DNA of 64,000 nt from Apostichopus japonicus (Eukaryota > Echinodermata > Holothuroidea > Aspidochirotida > Stichopodidae), in assembly GCF_037975245.1 (NCBI RefSeq), contig NC_092564.1, positions 6,579,984 to 6,643,983 on the forward strand, in the 5' to 3' direction. The notes below the pieces were generated by a model. That model was not told where the DNA came from. It made no database searches and worked only from the letters and a program-made list of their open reading frames with translations. Of the stretch, positions 12,393 through 24,236 are shown in pieces. The position numbers and the translations under genes were made by a program. Position 1 is the first letter of the stretch; each line of letters opens with the position of its first letter.

Positions 12393-14199
12393 GTCTGAAA
12401 TCCTATGCTCAATGAATATTTGGACTACATGTTCTCTCTAAATTTGTCGGGCAAAAATTTTCATCCAACATTGATTCACGAAACTTTGTGACAAATATGA
12501 TTAAACTTGTGTGACGTCATAAAGTGATAGGAATAGGAACAGTTACTATAAGCCTTTCTTATTTGACCATTTCAGATATGTTTTAAAGAAACTGTTAGTT
12601 ACAAATTGACAAAAAATGTAAGGATTAACGTTCGATTGTTTTTTTTTTTTTTTTGGGGGGGGGGGGGTAATTACAGATCATTGCATTGTCATCGATACAC
12701 AATATGCTAGACAGTTGAGAATTGGTCACACATACTCAAATCTTTAGCAAACATGTCACTGTCGTGCACCTTTATAACAAGTCTTTTGGGTTTGCCTAAA
12801 GTTTGCAAAGGTTGTCTTAACAGTTCATTCCTTCCCCACTATTAAAAAAAAATTAGATTAAGTTGGCGGGAGGTTCAAAAATTCACTTCTTCTGAATCAT
12901 AGGATGAAATTGAAAAATCCCCGAACTAGGACTGTGGCGATGAAACAATTATGGACTTTTTTTCAGTAGACTGTCACTAACAAATTCCTTTAAAACAATG
13001 GATCAAATTACATAGAAAGACTTTGTAACATTAAGACACACCCAACCAGGAGGGTATACTTTTGAAAACCTCGCAGAAATTGTTTAGCAACGTGACAACA
13101 TGAACCAATACTGATGAGTGATGTCCTTTAGAAGTTAACTGAGCTGGAAATTTTACTTCTGATATGATATGATTGGCTTTATGATAGATATTATCTTTCT
13201 TCATTGCATGTCACTTTTCTGGTGTTGTGTCAGTTTTCAAACTTACAATAAGTTTGTTAATGTGTAACTGTATACATTACAATCATGTGATGGTTGATCG
13301 CGTCGGCGGTTGATTAGTTTGCCAGTCAGGGATGCAAATATTTGTTACTACATGATACTTGTTTGTCCTCTTTTCTTTCAATAAACTCAACTCTCAATTC
13401 CCATAAATATTTTCATAAAATTCCATATCAAAAATAAATGGGTTACTAACATGATTCTCAACAACATGTATGTCCGCAAGGTGTATCATACTTTACCTTC
13501 TAGGTGTCTGAGACCTCTGAAATCGAATCGTCTGCCAATACGGTATGTGGTGAACTTATTCAAAAGTAATTTCGACGAGAATCTGGGTCCTTCGAGTTAT
13601 TCCAAAACATTCACGTGTGTTTTATTAGATCATAAAATGTCTCACTGATTGTGAAATTAAAATGTTCTTTACAGTAGCTTGAACAGTAGTAACCATGTTA
13701 GTAAATTCTAACTTATTTGATTATCGTTAGGGTAATCTTTTGTTTTCGTCAACCATGACCCGAAGTACCATTTTTGCTCTGTAAAGGGACATACTGTAAA
13801 TCCTGCTATCACATTTGCACTGTAAAGAGACATACAGTTAAATCCTACCATCATAATTGATTTTTATGCTATGTAGAGATGAATGGGATGAAAAACTTAT
13901 TCAAACTATACTATTACTAAGCAAAATCTAATGCCATTTGGGAAATATCACAGATTTAATATCAAACGAGACCAACGACTTGATCAAGTCTAAATAATGA
14001 CGTCGTCGAGCCAAAGGTGCTTCATATTTCTATTTTTTCCCTTCCCTTCCCTTTCCTTCTCCTCCCATCCCCTCCCCCTCCGCCTCCCCTCTCTTTTGGA
14101 AATTATTTATTACCGTTTTTGCATTATTGTTTTTTAAAGGAGATGGATTTAGGCAACGTTGAATCTAAAGTATTGAATTTATTAAAGTTAACATGATTT
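12393..14199. other. Non-coding; putative Hox intron
   Basis: No gene supported. A T16 run followed directly by G12 lies at about 12640-12668. A ~43-bp tandem duplication sits at 13769-13855. A strongly pyrimidine-rich stretch lies at about 14038-14096. Confidence 0.5.
13769..13855. repeat. Two-copy ~43-bp tandem duplication
   Basis: Both copies contain TTTGC-CTGTAAAG-GACATAC followed by TAAATCCT and ATCA. They start near 13769 and 13812 and differ at several sites. Confidence 0.75.
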
Positions 14200-14262
14200 A
14201 ATGATGTGTAAAAGTAAGTTGGCCTGACGTTTCGATCCTAGCAGGATCTTCTTCAAAGGCTA
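14200..14262 (-). mobile_element. Penelope-like element terminal fragment
   Basis: The segment GGCCTGACGTTTCGATCCTA (14221-14240) and the following GCAGGATCTTCTTCAAAGGC match a short motif I recall from the terminal repeats of Penelope-like elements in many animals. No reverse-transcriptase or GIY-YIG frame is visible on either side, so this is a fragment or solo terminal repeat. The true borders are unknown; related sequence may extend left to about 14130 and right toward 14500. Confidence 0.5.
14226..14256 (-). ncRNA. Hammerhead-ribozyme-like motif (decayed)
   Basis: Read on the minus strand the parts are: TTGAAGA (box I position; consensus CUGANGA), a linker A, a stem GATCC, a loop TGCTA, the closing stem GGATC, then GAAA, then CGTC in the place of the cleavage-site GUC. 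The stem pairs perfectly over 5 bp (14234-14248). The first base of box I is T instead of C, which should weaken or abolish cleavage. Penelope-like elements are known to encode short hammerhead motifs of this kind; the match here is by eye. Confidence 0.45.
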
Positions 14263-14689
14263 AATGACAAGTAACAGTAACAGAAGGGACAAAACACGCA
14301 CAGAATACAGCCAGGTTAATGAGCATGGTGAACACCATGAGATAGATGTAAGGGGATTAGTAGACAAGGGATGGAGAGAAGAAAGAAAGCAACCAACAGG
14401 GGAAGAGGAGAGGTAGGAGATAAACAGTGGACGGACAAAGAGAGGATTAAGGGAAGAGGGTAGACTTAATGATGGTAGTAGTTTCAGTGTCAACACTTTT
14501 TAATTGACATATTACCATGGAAATATGAACAGACGGACAGAGAGAAAGTTATAAAGTTTCAAAACAAAGTGGCACTTGCCACTTTATGGCATCACATGCA
14601 GATTTACAAATGACAGCTCCCAGACAGACTTTTAAACTAGCATCTTCACTTGGTTTCGAGACAACTTTGTTCGTCACGGCTGCACTGCA

Positions 14690-14870
14690 GTGATGTCTAA
14701 TGGGGTGCCTTTGCCTACCTCATTATTTGTGAAAGTGGTCAGATGCTGGGCATACACTCTCGTCCGTCGGATGGGGACGTTAATTGGCGGTCCCCGGAGC
14801 AGGAAGGGGAGCGAATTCACACCCCTGCCTCGTTACCCTCTGAACACTTATCGAAAAGAGAAAGCTTGAA
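14690..14870 (+). mobile_element. SINE or non-LTR 3'-region-like block
   Basis: A GC-rich block contains CGTCCGTCGGATGGGGACGT (about 14762-14781) followed by TAATTGGCGGTCCCCGG. The GGGGAC and GTCCCC parts can pair. This resembles a conserved SINE core/tail motif shared by several invertebrate retroposons (recalled, not searched). Direct support is limited to its composition and the hairpin. Confidence 0.4.
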
Positions 14871-17762
14871 ATAAGCCGGTGTTCATTCGAGATCTAACAC
14901 AGATAGGGTCTCAAATAAGCTACTGTAAGGCTTCCTGATCCATGGGTCTCTAAACTAAACTAAACTATCTTAACGGAACAAGATTTGTTGTTGGAATTGG
15001 TAAGACCTGTTCATCACAAATATATCTCTGTCAATCATGTAAGCCTTACATGATGGTTGGGTTTTGTTGCCCTTTTCAACTTTGGTAGGACTAAATAATG
15101 CCTATAGAGTATATGCAACAATAATCAGGTACCGCCAAATCTAAATCTATAAGACATGAAACGTATTACAAATTTCTCAATTTATGAGACTTGATGACAG
15201 TTTTATAGTTAAAATTGCATTTCCCCCGTTCACTGCATGTAAATATATTTCGTCATTAACCTATGAACATTTTTTATCTCATGTGTCCATAGTATCTAAG
15301 TTCGCCAAATTCGCTCTTTCCTGCATTAAACTTGTAAGTTACACGATATAAAGGAGTCGCAGCCTTATCCTAATGGGAGCACTAAAATATTTAAATTTAA
15401 AACATCCATAAAAATTGTCACAACATAGTAATAAATTAACTCTTCACTGTTCAATGTTTTTATGATCACAACATTTTTTTCTGGCCATTAAATCCATAAC
15501 CATCAAACCTAACCAGTTATTGTTCACAAATTGCGTGCACCTAAGTTACTTGCGATATATAAAGTACACGTCACATTATTTTACAACTACCGTACGGATC
15601 AATAAAACAAAGCATAGGGCAACATTCCTTTCTAGTTATTACATTGTTTTTAATTCATCTTACTTATTACACATTTGATATATTGACATTTTTTGGCTGA
15701 ACTTTTTACAACCGAAACTATGACTACAACGAAGACACGCCTGTAGGTTTGTTTTTATATTTATAATATAGTTTTGGTGATTCCCTCCAACAACCGCAGG
15801 CTCTTTGCTTATTCAATAAGTACAATGATCTAAACGACTGTGCGGGAGGAGGCGGGGGAGGGGGTGGAGTGGTTGGGGTGAGGGTGAGGGTGGAGAGAAT
15901 TGGTTCACTGTCACATCTAATCTAATAGTCTTCAAAACGTGGAAGTATGAGGCGGTTGTCCAGGTAGTTGAATGTACCTCAACTTTGAACATAATTAAAA
16001 TGAGCAAAAATACATATTAAAATATGCAAAGTTTAGTTCAAAATAAGATGGAACATTTAAAAGTGCAACTACTACGTAAATAAAATATTGAAAGGTGGGG
16101 GAAAATTGTCAAAATAGTGAGAAATTAAATCAGTTTTTATGTTGAATGAATCGGGTATACAGGTGCGGAAGAGATTATGTTACCCATGATAATTGAAGAA
16201 AAAAAACCCAACCTCTCTATAAATACGCAACGAGAGAAAATATTGTTTAAGACACTTTGAATTCCCACTTTACAGATACATTAAAACTCTGTCTAAACAC
16301 ATTGCCCATGTGCTTTGGATTTAAATAATTCATCCCCAAATTTACCTTCCCAGCCAACATTAGTAGAATAAAAAAAGTGAAACTGCTCCTTTAATGACTA
16401 AAAAGCAGTCTTCGATCCTTCTCCGGAAATTTATGAAGTGTTGGACACATTCGTTTCTCGACAATAAGGCATTAAATCGATAACCCTAGACGAACTATAA
16501 TGCCCTGCCAGAGATAAAATCTCACCGTTAACTCATGAAACATACTTCTAAATTGGAGAGATTTATCTCACCAAATTAGAATTTATGCTGACATTACTTC
16601 TAATGATCGCAGTTTCCCTGTGCTTGAAGTATACCGATCGGTTTCGTGCAATGTTTTTTAACAAAGTTTCATAAATCCACTTGCTAGAGCTGTTATAGAT
16701 AGATATTTATTATTTGTATTTCTCTGCAGATTCATTGATATAAATAAGCAACATGTAAATATGACGGTACTTTATGAAGGAATATTGAAATCGTAAACAA
16801 AATGAGGGAGGGGGAAGGAAATGTGTTTTTGTTCAGATTTTAGTTATCTTTTCTTTTCTTTATTTAGTTCTCAATGACGGGCTATACTTAGTTGATAACT
16901 GTTAAGGTAACCGTTACTTATAGTACGAGGCATTCATTAACAGTACATCTGTCACATAGCTCTTCGTATTACTTAAAAGAAATATTCAGATAATCAGATT
17001 ACCAACCCAATTAGATAAAATTCAAAATAAATCAATAAAACGATCAAAAAGGCTTTGATTTGTTTCTTCTCTTATGTCACTTCCTGTTTAAAGCTGCATT
17101 TCCTGTTAACTTTGAAAAACAATCTGCCACACTACGAGGTAAAGGTCATTGAAGGTATTACCCCAAAACCTGCTGAAAAAGCGGAAAGAGTATAGTTGTG
17201 CACAATGAGATTAAATTTTCTGAATTTAACCGAGAACTCCCTGCTCGGACTAATTGGACGGCTCAGAGTCTTAATTAACGAAAGTACTTTTGTAAAATTT
17301 TGGAACCAAAGTGATGACTTTTTCTTAAGGAAAGGTAAGGTGAACTGAGAAAATAATTAGTTACTTTAGGTCCACCAAATGTGCACTAGAAACAAAGACT
17401 TTTAGGTGCGAACGCCTTGAAAAGTCACCCAAGATCCCTTTACATTGAGAGAGTTAGAACCTTGTGATCGTGATGGTGTTACGTCGAGTGAATTATCACT
17501 TGTCCTATCGATAGTGTGTGATCTACAATATACATGCACGTGGGCTGTCTGTGTGTAGGCCTATCTGAAAAGAACGCCGAGGGTCTCCAAATGAACCGAA
17601 CAATAGGTTTATTATACGTTAAATTAATTAAACACTACATTTCCTGTGCAGGAGTACACGATCCACAACTCATCTAGTAAATAGGAGAGCAGGCATAATT
17701 TATAACCACATATTTTCGTAGATGGAAGCTGGGGTACCCAATTGAACTAGGCAAGCGGAGTA
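14871..17762. other. Non-coding, AT-rich; putative Hox intron
   Basis: No gene supported. The one noteworthy piece is a G-rich tract at about 15846-15896 with runs of G separated by short linkers (GGGG-TGA-GGG-TGA-GGG), which could form a quadruplex on the plus strand. Confidence 0.5.
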
Positions 17763-18725
17763 GGAAGCCGTTTTAACATTTAATGAGGAATTTCCGATAT
17801 CTCCGATTCAATTACAGATATCTCCAATTTATTTAAGATATCTACAAATAATTGCAGATATCTAAATATCAATTTCAGATATCTCGAAATACCAGAGAAT
17901 TTCAGATATCTGATATTGAATTCGAGATATCTGAAATTGAATTCGAGATATCTGAAATTGAATTCAAGATATCTGCAATTCTATTTCAGAAATCTGAAAT
18001 AGAATTTCAGATATCTCGAATTCAATTTCAGATATCTGAAATAGAATTGCAGATATCTCGAATTCAATTTCAGATATCTGAAATAGAATTTCAGATATCT
18101 CGAGTTCAATTTCGGATATCTCGAATTCAATTTCAGATATCTCGAATTCAATTTTAGATATCTAAATTAGAATTTCAGATATTTCGATATCTATTTTAGA
18201 TATCTCGAATTAAATTTCAGATATCTGAAATAAAATTTCAGATATCTCGAATTTAATTTCAGATATCTCGAATTTAATTTTAGATATCTGAAATTGAATT
18301 GCAGATATCTCGAATTCAATTTCAGATATCTGAAATAAAATTTCAGATATCTCGAATTCAATTTCAGATATCTCGATTTTAATTTTAGATATCTGAAATA
18401 AAATTTTAGATATCTCGAATTTAATTTCAGATATCTGAAATAGAATTTCAGATATCTCGAGTTCAATTTCGGATATCTCGAATTCAATTTCAGATATCTC
18501 GAATTCAATTTTAGATATCTAAATTAGAATTTCAGATATTTCGATATCTATTTTAGATACTTGAAATAAATTTCAGATATCTGAAATAAAATTTCAGATA
18601 TCTCGAATTTAATTTCAGATATCTCGAATTTAATTTTAGATATCTGAAATATAACTTTAGATATCTTAAATAAGAAACAATTTAAGATATCTCAAATTCC
18701 CGATTAAATGTTAAAATGGCTTTCC
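17763..18725. mobile_element. Foldback-like element: terminal inverted repeats enclosing 21-bp GATATC tandem repeats
   Basis: The left end (17763-17800) starts GGAAGCCGTTTTAACATTTA and the right end (18687-18725), read inversely, starts GGAAAGCCATTTTAACATTT. The ~38-bp ends match apart from one indel and about five substitutions. Between them lie about 42 units built on GATATC at a 21-bp period, for example at 17905, 17926, 17947 and 17968. The units are themselves close to palindromic (TTTCAGATATCTGAAA). A block near 18101-18296 is repeated at 18458-18650, offset by 357 bp. No transposase frame exists; the Ile/Ser/Glu/Phe-rich frames at 17852-18157 and 18191-18508 are products of the repeat. 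Sea urchin TU foldback elements are a known echinoderm parallel. Confidence 0.75.
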
Positions 18726-20158
18726 ATAAGCACGGGGGTGCGTGCACGCCTGCTTTGTTAACAATCTCAGAAGAGCCCATTTCAGCAACAAAAATCATTA
18801 TTGGTACATAAAAAGTACCCTTAACCAATTTTTGTAATTAAAACTGTCCTATTGGTTTTTTAATAAGTACCGTATCTCATTTGTAGAAAAAAATGAAGAA
18901 AATATTTTTTAAAAGTACCCTTGTGATCCAAAACAAATTGAAATACAGGGGATTTGTGGTCACGAAATGCGCAGAGGATCTATTTTGCCGCTTTGACCAA
19001 AGTCACATGCCCAGTTCCCCTTGGAGTTTGTACCCCCTCCCCATCACCCTAACCCTATTGAATCCGCTTCCTCCGACCCTGAGCGGAAATGTGACATGAA
19101 TTGGTCAACGTGATATATGGTAAAGGACAGCTTTAGGAATTCATAAGTAAAACATTTAATGATTTCCGGCCAAATACTTCGCGAAAAATACTTGCAAAGA
19201 TTCGCAGAACTGATCAACGGGTGTTGCAATGGTAAACACAGATAAATCAATGCAGATCGAACGGTGTTCACAGCCAAAAAAAAACCCTCAATCACACAAA
19301 TATTTCTAAATGACACAGAACTTGAACGAAATCTAAGAAATTCGGTCACACACTCGCCAAAAAACAAATGAGTCGAATGCTGGTAATTGACTATTTTTTT
19401 TTCAAACAGCACCAGAAACTTGACCAAAACAACAACAACAAATAAGTCTGCCAAAGAATTAGAGCTACACCATTTTTCGTAGAGAAATACACTTGATAAA
19501 GTTTGCATCAAAACGGAAACCATAAATAACTAGTGAATATTTAATAAGCTATTGCTTCCGCTTTTTTCCCTTTATTCTATAAATAAATTGAATCATAACT
19601 CAATAGTATATATCGAGTTTTAATATACTGAAACGTGACTTTTCCAAAATATTGTATGTGGCATTTTCCCAAGAAAATGGAATCAAGATACGATATTTAT
19701 TGCAATTGATAGGGGAAATATTTGTGAATATTTTACTGCTTGGGTGTAGTTCTGTTATGTCACATGCATGGATTAACATGAAGATCTACAAATGGAACAA
19801 TTGTGTAAAAGTATTATATTAAGGAATGGTTATCTTTCGTATTACGGACAACCTCATTTGGTAAGGGCAAGGGTAGGGCGAGAGGGCTTTGTAATTTCGT
19901 TCCATTGATAATTCTAAGTTCTTCAATATTCAAATATTCTACTTTTAAAATAATTTATCATTTAAAATGATATTTAGTCGCGCTAAATATGTTTATCAAG
20001 CAGTAAAGTTAATAAACAATGGAAGTTTATCACAAACCTATTATAGATCAATAGCATAACATTTTCTCAGCCAAAACCACACAGCTGCTTTTGAGTAATT
20101 CTTCGAAAACGAAATAAATTGATGACATGTTTGATTTTAGTTGTTTTGATTTCACCAG
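18726..20158. other. Non-coding; putative Hox intron
   Basis: No gene supported. The frame at 19044-19523 (minus) is 159 codons long but has no recognisable domain, ordinary non-coding composition and no homology I can name; I treat it as chance. Confidence 0.45.
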
Positions 20159-20249
20159 GCCTAGAAGTATGAGTGGTCACGGCGTCCACATGACGGACGC
20201 CGGGGAGAATAAGGAGGGCCCGGGAAAGTATGAGATAAAAGAAAAATAG
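20159..20249 (+). other. Exon-like GC-rich island
   Basis: A pyrimidine-rich stretch ending TTTCACCAG|G (AG at 20157-20158) looks like a splice acceptor. It is followed by ATG at 20169 with A at -3 and a 26-codon frame M-S-G-H-G-V-H-M-T-D-A-G-E-N-K-E-G-P-G-K and six more residues to a stop at 20247-20249. A possible donor AAA|GTATGA lies at 20228. Base composition is clearly richer in GC than the surroundings. A perfect hairpin GGCGTCC-loop-GGACGCC occupies 20181-20201. It could be a small exon of an antisense gene, a transposon scrap or a conserved regulatory element; no family recognised. Confidence 0.25.
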
Positions 20250-21344
20250 GGTATTGTTATTTTCGTAATTTACCTAAGGCAAAGAAAAGGGGGACCAACC
20301 AGGTGACGGGCCGCGGGCTGGCTCTCAAGGCGTCTGCCATAGCATGGGTTGCACCCATATTTGGTATAAGAGACTTCTATTAATTATGTTGTCAGAAATA
20401 CGACAATTGAATTGACAATGTTTACTTGACATGTCCAATTTTGATGTCATTTTATAATAGGCAAACAAAGCCTTTATAGTTGGAATACAGATAGTATATA
20501 TATATATCAAAACTATAAAACTAAAACGCGACCCTTTTAAATTGTATGTCGATGGTTAGTTTTAGTTGTAGTTTTAGGAAATTGTTGTAGATATAGCCAG
20601 TAAATGCTGATCATGCAAGCTTGTCTCGGAATCCTGCACATTATATCTGTTTATTATGACATTACAATTATACAGTCCACAAAAAGTATTCCAGGTTTCA
20701 AATGTGTTCTATTGTTTACTTTATTTTTATTTTTTAAGTGAAAATTTTAATAAGTGGTCGGGCGAACTGCCTTTCCAATGAAATATGTATACAGCATGGG
20801 AAGCGTATGAGAAATAAATGTTACAGACGGCGAACCGACATACTGTAGAGTGGACTGCAAATTTACCGGGTCTGGACCAATGGGCATAACATCCACATTT
20901 AGAGCGTGCGTGCATGGGTCTTATTTGTGGATTATTTAATTAATATTAAGTAATATAATAATACTTTAAATTATCTGGGTAAATCACATAGAGAGATGTG
21001 ATATGCTGAAATATGAAATCAATTAATTTGGTGGTAAACTTAGATATCAGAATTAGTCATAAAGTCATAAATAGACGTCTTTGATTGGCATATATACATA
21101 ATGACCATAGACTATAAAACTTAGGTTTGAACGTGAAATATGAAGGCGAACTAATTATTGTTGGCTCTTTATCTTGGGCAACATGTCCAAAAAACATTTG
21201 GATATTTCCTTCATGTAAGTTTATTTATGTATCATATATCAATAAAAGACAAAATTCGAGGCTTCTTGCAACATAAGTTCATTTGCATTTATTTTATGCA
21301 CACATTTTCATGGAGGCAAAAAAACAGTCTCACCGTGACGCCTA
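20250..21344. other. Non-coding; putative Hox intron
   Basis: A second GC-rich patch (about 20290-20340, GTGACGGGCCGCGGGCTGGC) follows the exon-like island and may belong to the same unit. The rest is plain AT-rich sequence. Confidence 0.45.
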
Positions 21345-21550
21345 TATTGCATTACATGCATTGCATTACATTGCATTGCATTACATCGCACTGCATTGCA
21401 TTACATTGCATTGCATTGCATTACATCACTTTGCATTGCATTACATTGTATTACATTACATTACATAGGATTGCATTACATTGCATTACACTGCATTGTT
21501 TTGCAATGCATTGCATTGCATTGCATTACATTACATTGCATTACACTGCA
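21345..21550. repeat. Pentanucleotide microsatellite (GCATT/ACATT)n
   Basis: About 40 units alternate between GCATT and ACATT with occasional variants. The three overlapping His/Leu/Tyr-rich frames here are repeat translations. Confidence 0.97.
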
Positions 21551-24101
21551 TCAAATTATTACACTAACCATTACACACATAAAGCATATACATCACATGG
21601 AAAACGATGTACATTCTGCAGCAACATACTACTACAAATTATAATAATGCGAAATAAACTTATTCTGCGCATGGCTATGAGACCCAAAATACACATAGCC
21701 TATATAATGATAATGCAAAAAGAAGAAAAAAACTAACATATACTACATAGTCTGTGTCTGAATGAAACGTGGTGGACTAATTACATAGATTCTATCTCGG
21801 AAGTTAGATTTCTTCATCCATGGACGTATTACCCCGAGTCGAGTTAATACTTTCATCCATCCCTTCAGTCAAGCTGTAATTTAGGCTGCTAGTAAAGTAG
21901 TCCTGACATTCCCTTAACGAAATCAAAGATCTTCATAGGCCGCTCAGGGGAGACAGTGTTACGCTATAGTAGTATGAAACCGTATAGGTTGAAATTTTCG
22001 ACTAATAGTAGCGGCCCAAGCTTCTTGTTTTTTTTTTTCTCTTTCTATGTAATAGCACATCTTTCATTCCCTGTCCTTAATACACGTTCTTTATTAATCA
22101 AAGACCAATTTGAAAACGTAATGTAGGCATCGTTTCCAAACCGAAAGATTAACGATCAACAGGGGGACCAGGCATATCTTACTGTCTTATTCTTTTTTTG
22201 TTTTGGTCTTTTTTTTTCTTTTTGTGTAAGTCAAGGTCCTATCTGCCAAGAACCATACAGCGATCTATTCGTCAGCTGAAATAGAATACCAGTCGTTCGT
22301 ATTAAGCGAACGATTTAGAGTAAAGTTCATATAATGTGCCATACGGGTATATTATATTAACGCAGTTTAATGTGTGGATTGCAATTTTTTAATGGGAATT
22401 TTATTAGCCTTCACTTAATAATAATTTAATAATTCATAACCTTTTAACGATAAAGTAATAGGGAATTGACATTCAGTATAAGGAGTGTAAAGGATAAACT
22501 GTTTAATAAACTGGGTATTTTGACGGGTATCAGGCGGTAGTAATCAGAGTTCTATAGTAACCTCGAAATCTAAACATTCCAATATTAACCTGTTTGCTCG
22601 TCGGTATTTTATAAAAATTACAATAACAAGAAAATAATAATCGGGCAAGGAGAGGATAAACGTCGGTGCCCTAGGGAATAATGAACGATTCTTTTTATCT
22701 TATTTTCCCCCTTTGCGGTTGGTAAATTAACAACAGTGTGTATATATACGAAAGTTCACGGAGCAACTAGCCTATACTTGCTTTAATTTCAACAGTATAC
22801 AAGTAGTCATTACAATGAATAGACATATTAATGTTTTAAGTTTTAAAATCGCCGGGAAACCCCGAAAATATATACAAATTTGTACATATTTCCCGTTTTG
22901 TTTTTCTCAGACATTTATATGTACCTTATGGGATACCGTAGTTCACATTTTTCCACCACATGTTATTAAAGGGAGGCCATGTTTTCAAAGCAATCGTGAA
23001 CTATAGGAGATAAAGGGTCATAAAGTCGAAATGGTATGCGATCACAATACAGACACACTGGTCGTGATAAGATGAAGAAAAGTTAGTCCAGTCTAAAGAA
23101 TCTTTAGGTCACTAGACACTATTCAAAACTTCCCATATAAGACACCCGAGAAACATTTAAATAGCGTTTTTTTTTGGGGGGGGGGGGGTAATGACGAATG
23201 AGTGTAGTTTTTATTTTCGGTTACTAAATATTTGCGGTGGACAGATTTTATGGAAGTATATACTCACTTCTATATGGACGGATTTATAATTGCTGTTTAT
23301 GAAGATTAAATTTACACAATCGCTAAGTTGCTAATACCGTAACAAATAATTGGAATCATTAATTTTCCTTTTATCTTCCATTTTTTACTGGAGTAAGAAA
23401 AGGAGAGAATTCATAATTGATTAATCGGGATATTGGTTAAGCGATACAATCGCAATAGAATGGCATTGTTAAACGTGAATAATTTAACTTAATTCATTAT
23501 ATTTCGCTGACAGTAATGTGCTTGGTAAATTAATTATTTTTTTCTATCATTTGAAAATTTTCGATTAAAAGTTTCGCAATAACTGAGAGCTGAACAGAAG
23601 CTGTATCATTTAAGCTAACCTTGTGCACGATGTGTAACTGACACTCTGGACATATCATGATAACAATTTTGTTTTTAGTATTTCAAATTTTCAAACTTGA
23701 AATAATAATCAATGCCAGATAATCTGATAGCCAACCTACAAGGGAACAAAATCCATTTCATTACATCACTTAAAACTGGTGTTAGTATAATGTATTAGAT
23801 ATTTTAATTCGAACACACTTTTTTTACACACTGAGGTATATAGATAGGCCTATATACAAGCAACCAACATAACCGACCTATAGTGTGTCTTTCTGTGCAT
23901 CATAAAGTACGTTAGTCACTAAGGTACAGTATGAGCATATACAGTAGTAGTTAAAACGATTACGTTATTTTGTGAATATACACACAAATTTGGTCAAAAT
24001 ATGTATTATCACTTTATTTCCACTTTATGAGACATAACTTGATAGAAATAAAACATATTTCTTATCATCTGCTTTATATTATCAGTTATTCTAAACAAAA
24101 T
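21551..24101. other. Non-coding; putative Hox intron
   Basis: No gene supported. A T9 run joined to G13 lies at about 23168-23189. The rest is AT-rich with no visible structure. Confidence 0.5.
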
Positions 24102-24236
24102 TACAACGGTTTCATCCGAAAATCTGTATTCATGTTAAACATTTCCTAAACCGGTATTAATATTCGGTACAACGGTTTATTTTGAAAATCTGTATTCATG
24201 TGTAAAATAAATCCTATACCGTATGATTATTCGGTA
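24102..24236. repeat. Two-copy ~67-bp tandem duplication
   Basis: Each copy has ACAACGGTTT, then GAAAATCTGTATTCATGT, then CCTA-ACCG and ends ATTCGGTA. The copies start near 24102 and 24169. Confidence 0.8.

Noticed and set aside
12640-12668. T-run joined to G-run (also at 23168-23189) as a possible retroelement tail
   Set aside because: No element body is visible next to either; more likely a simple low-complexity tract.
17295-17310. Minus-strand TGGTTCCAAAAT, coding W-F-Q-N as in homeodomain helix 3
   Set aside because: The following codons give F-T-K instead of R-R and no upstream homeodomain frame exists; chance match.
17852-18508. Two ~100-codon frames rich in Ile, Ser, Glu, Phe or Arg, Tyr, Leu, Lys
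   Set aside because: Both are translations of the 21-bp GATATC tandem repeat (21 is a multiple of three, so frames stay open).
19044-19523. 159-codon minus-strand frame
   Set aside because: Long for chance but with no recognisable motif, ordinary AT-rich composition and no neighbouring exons or regulatory signals; kept as non-coding.
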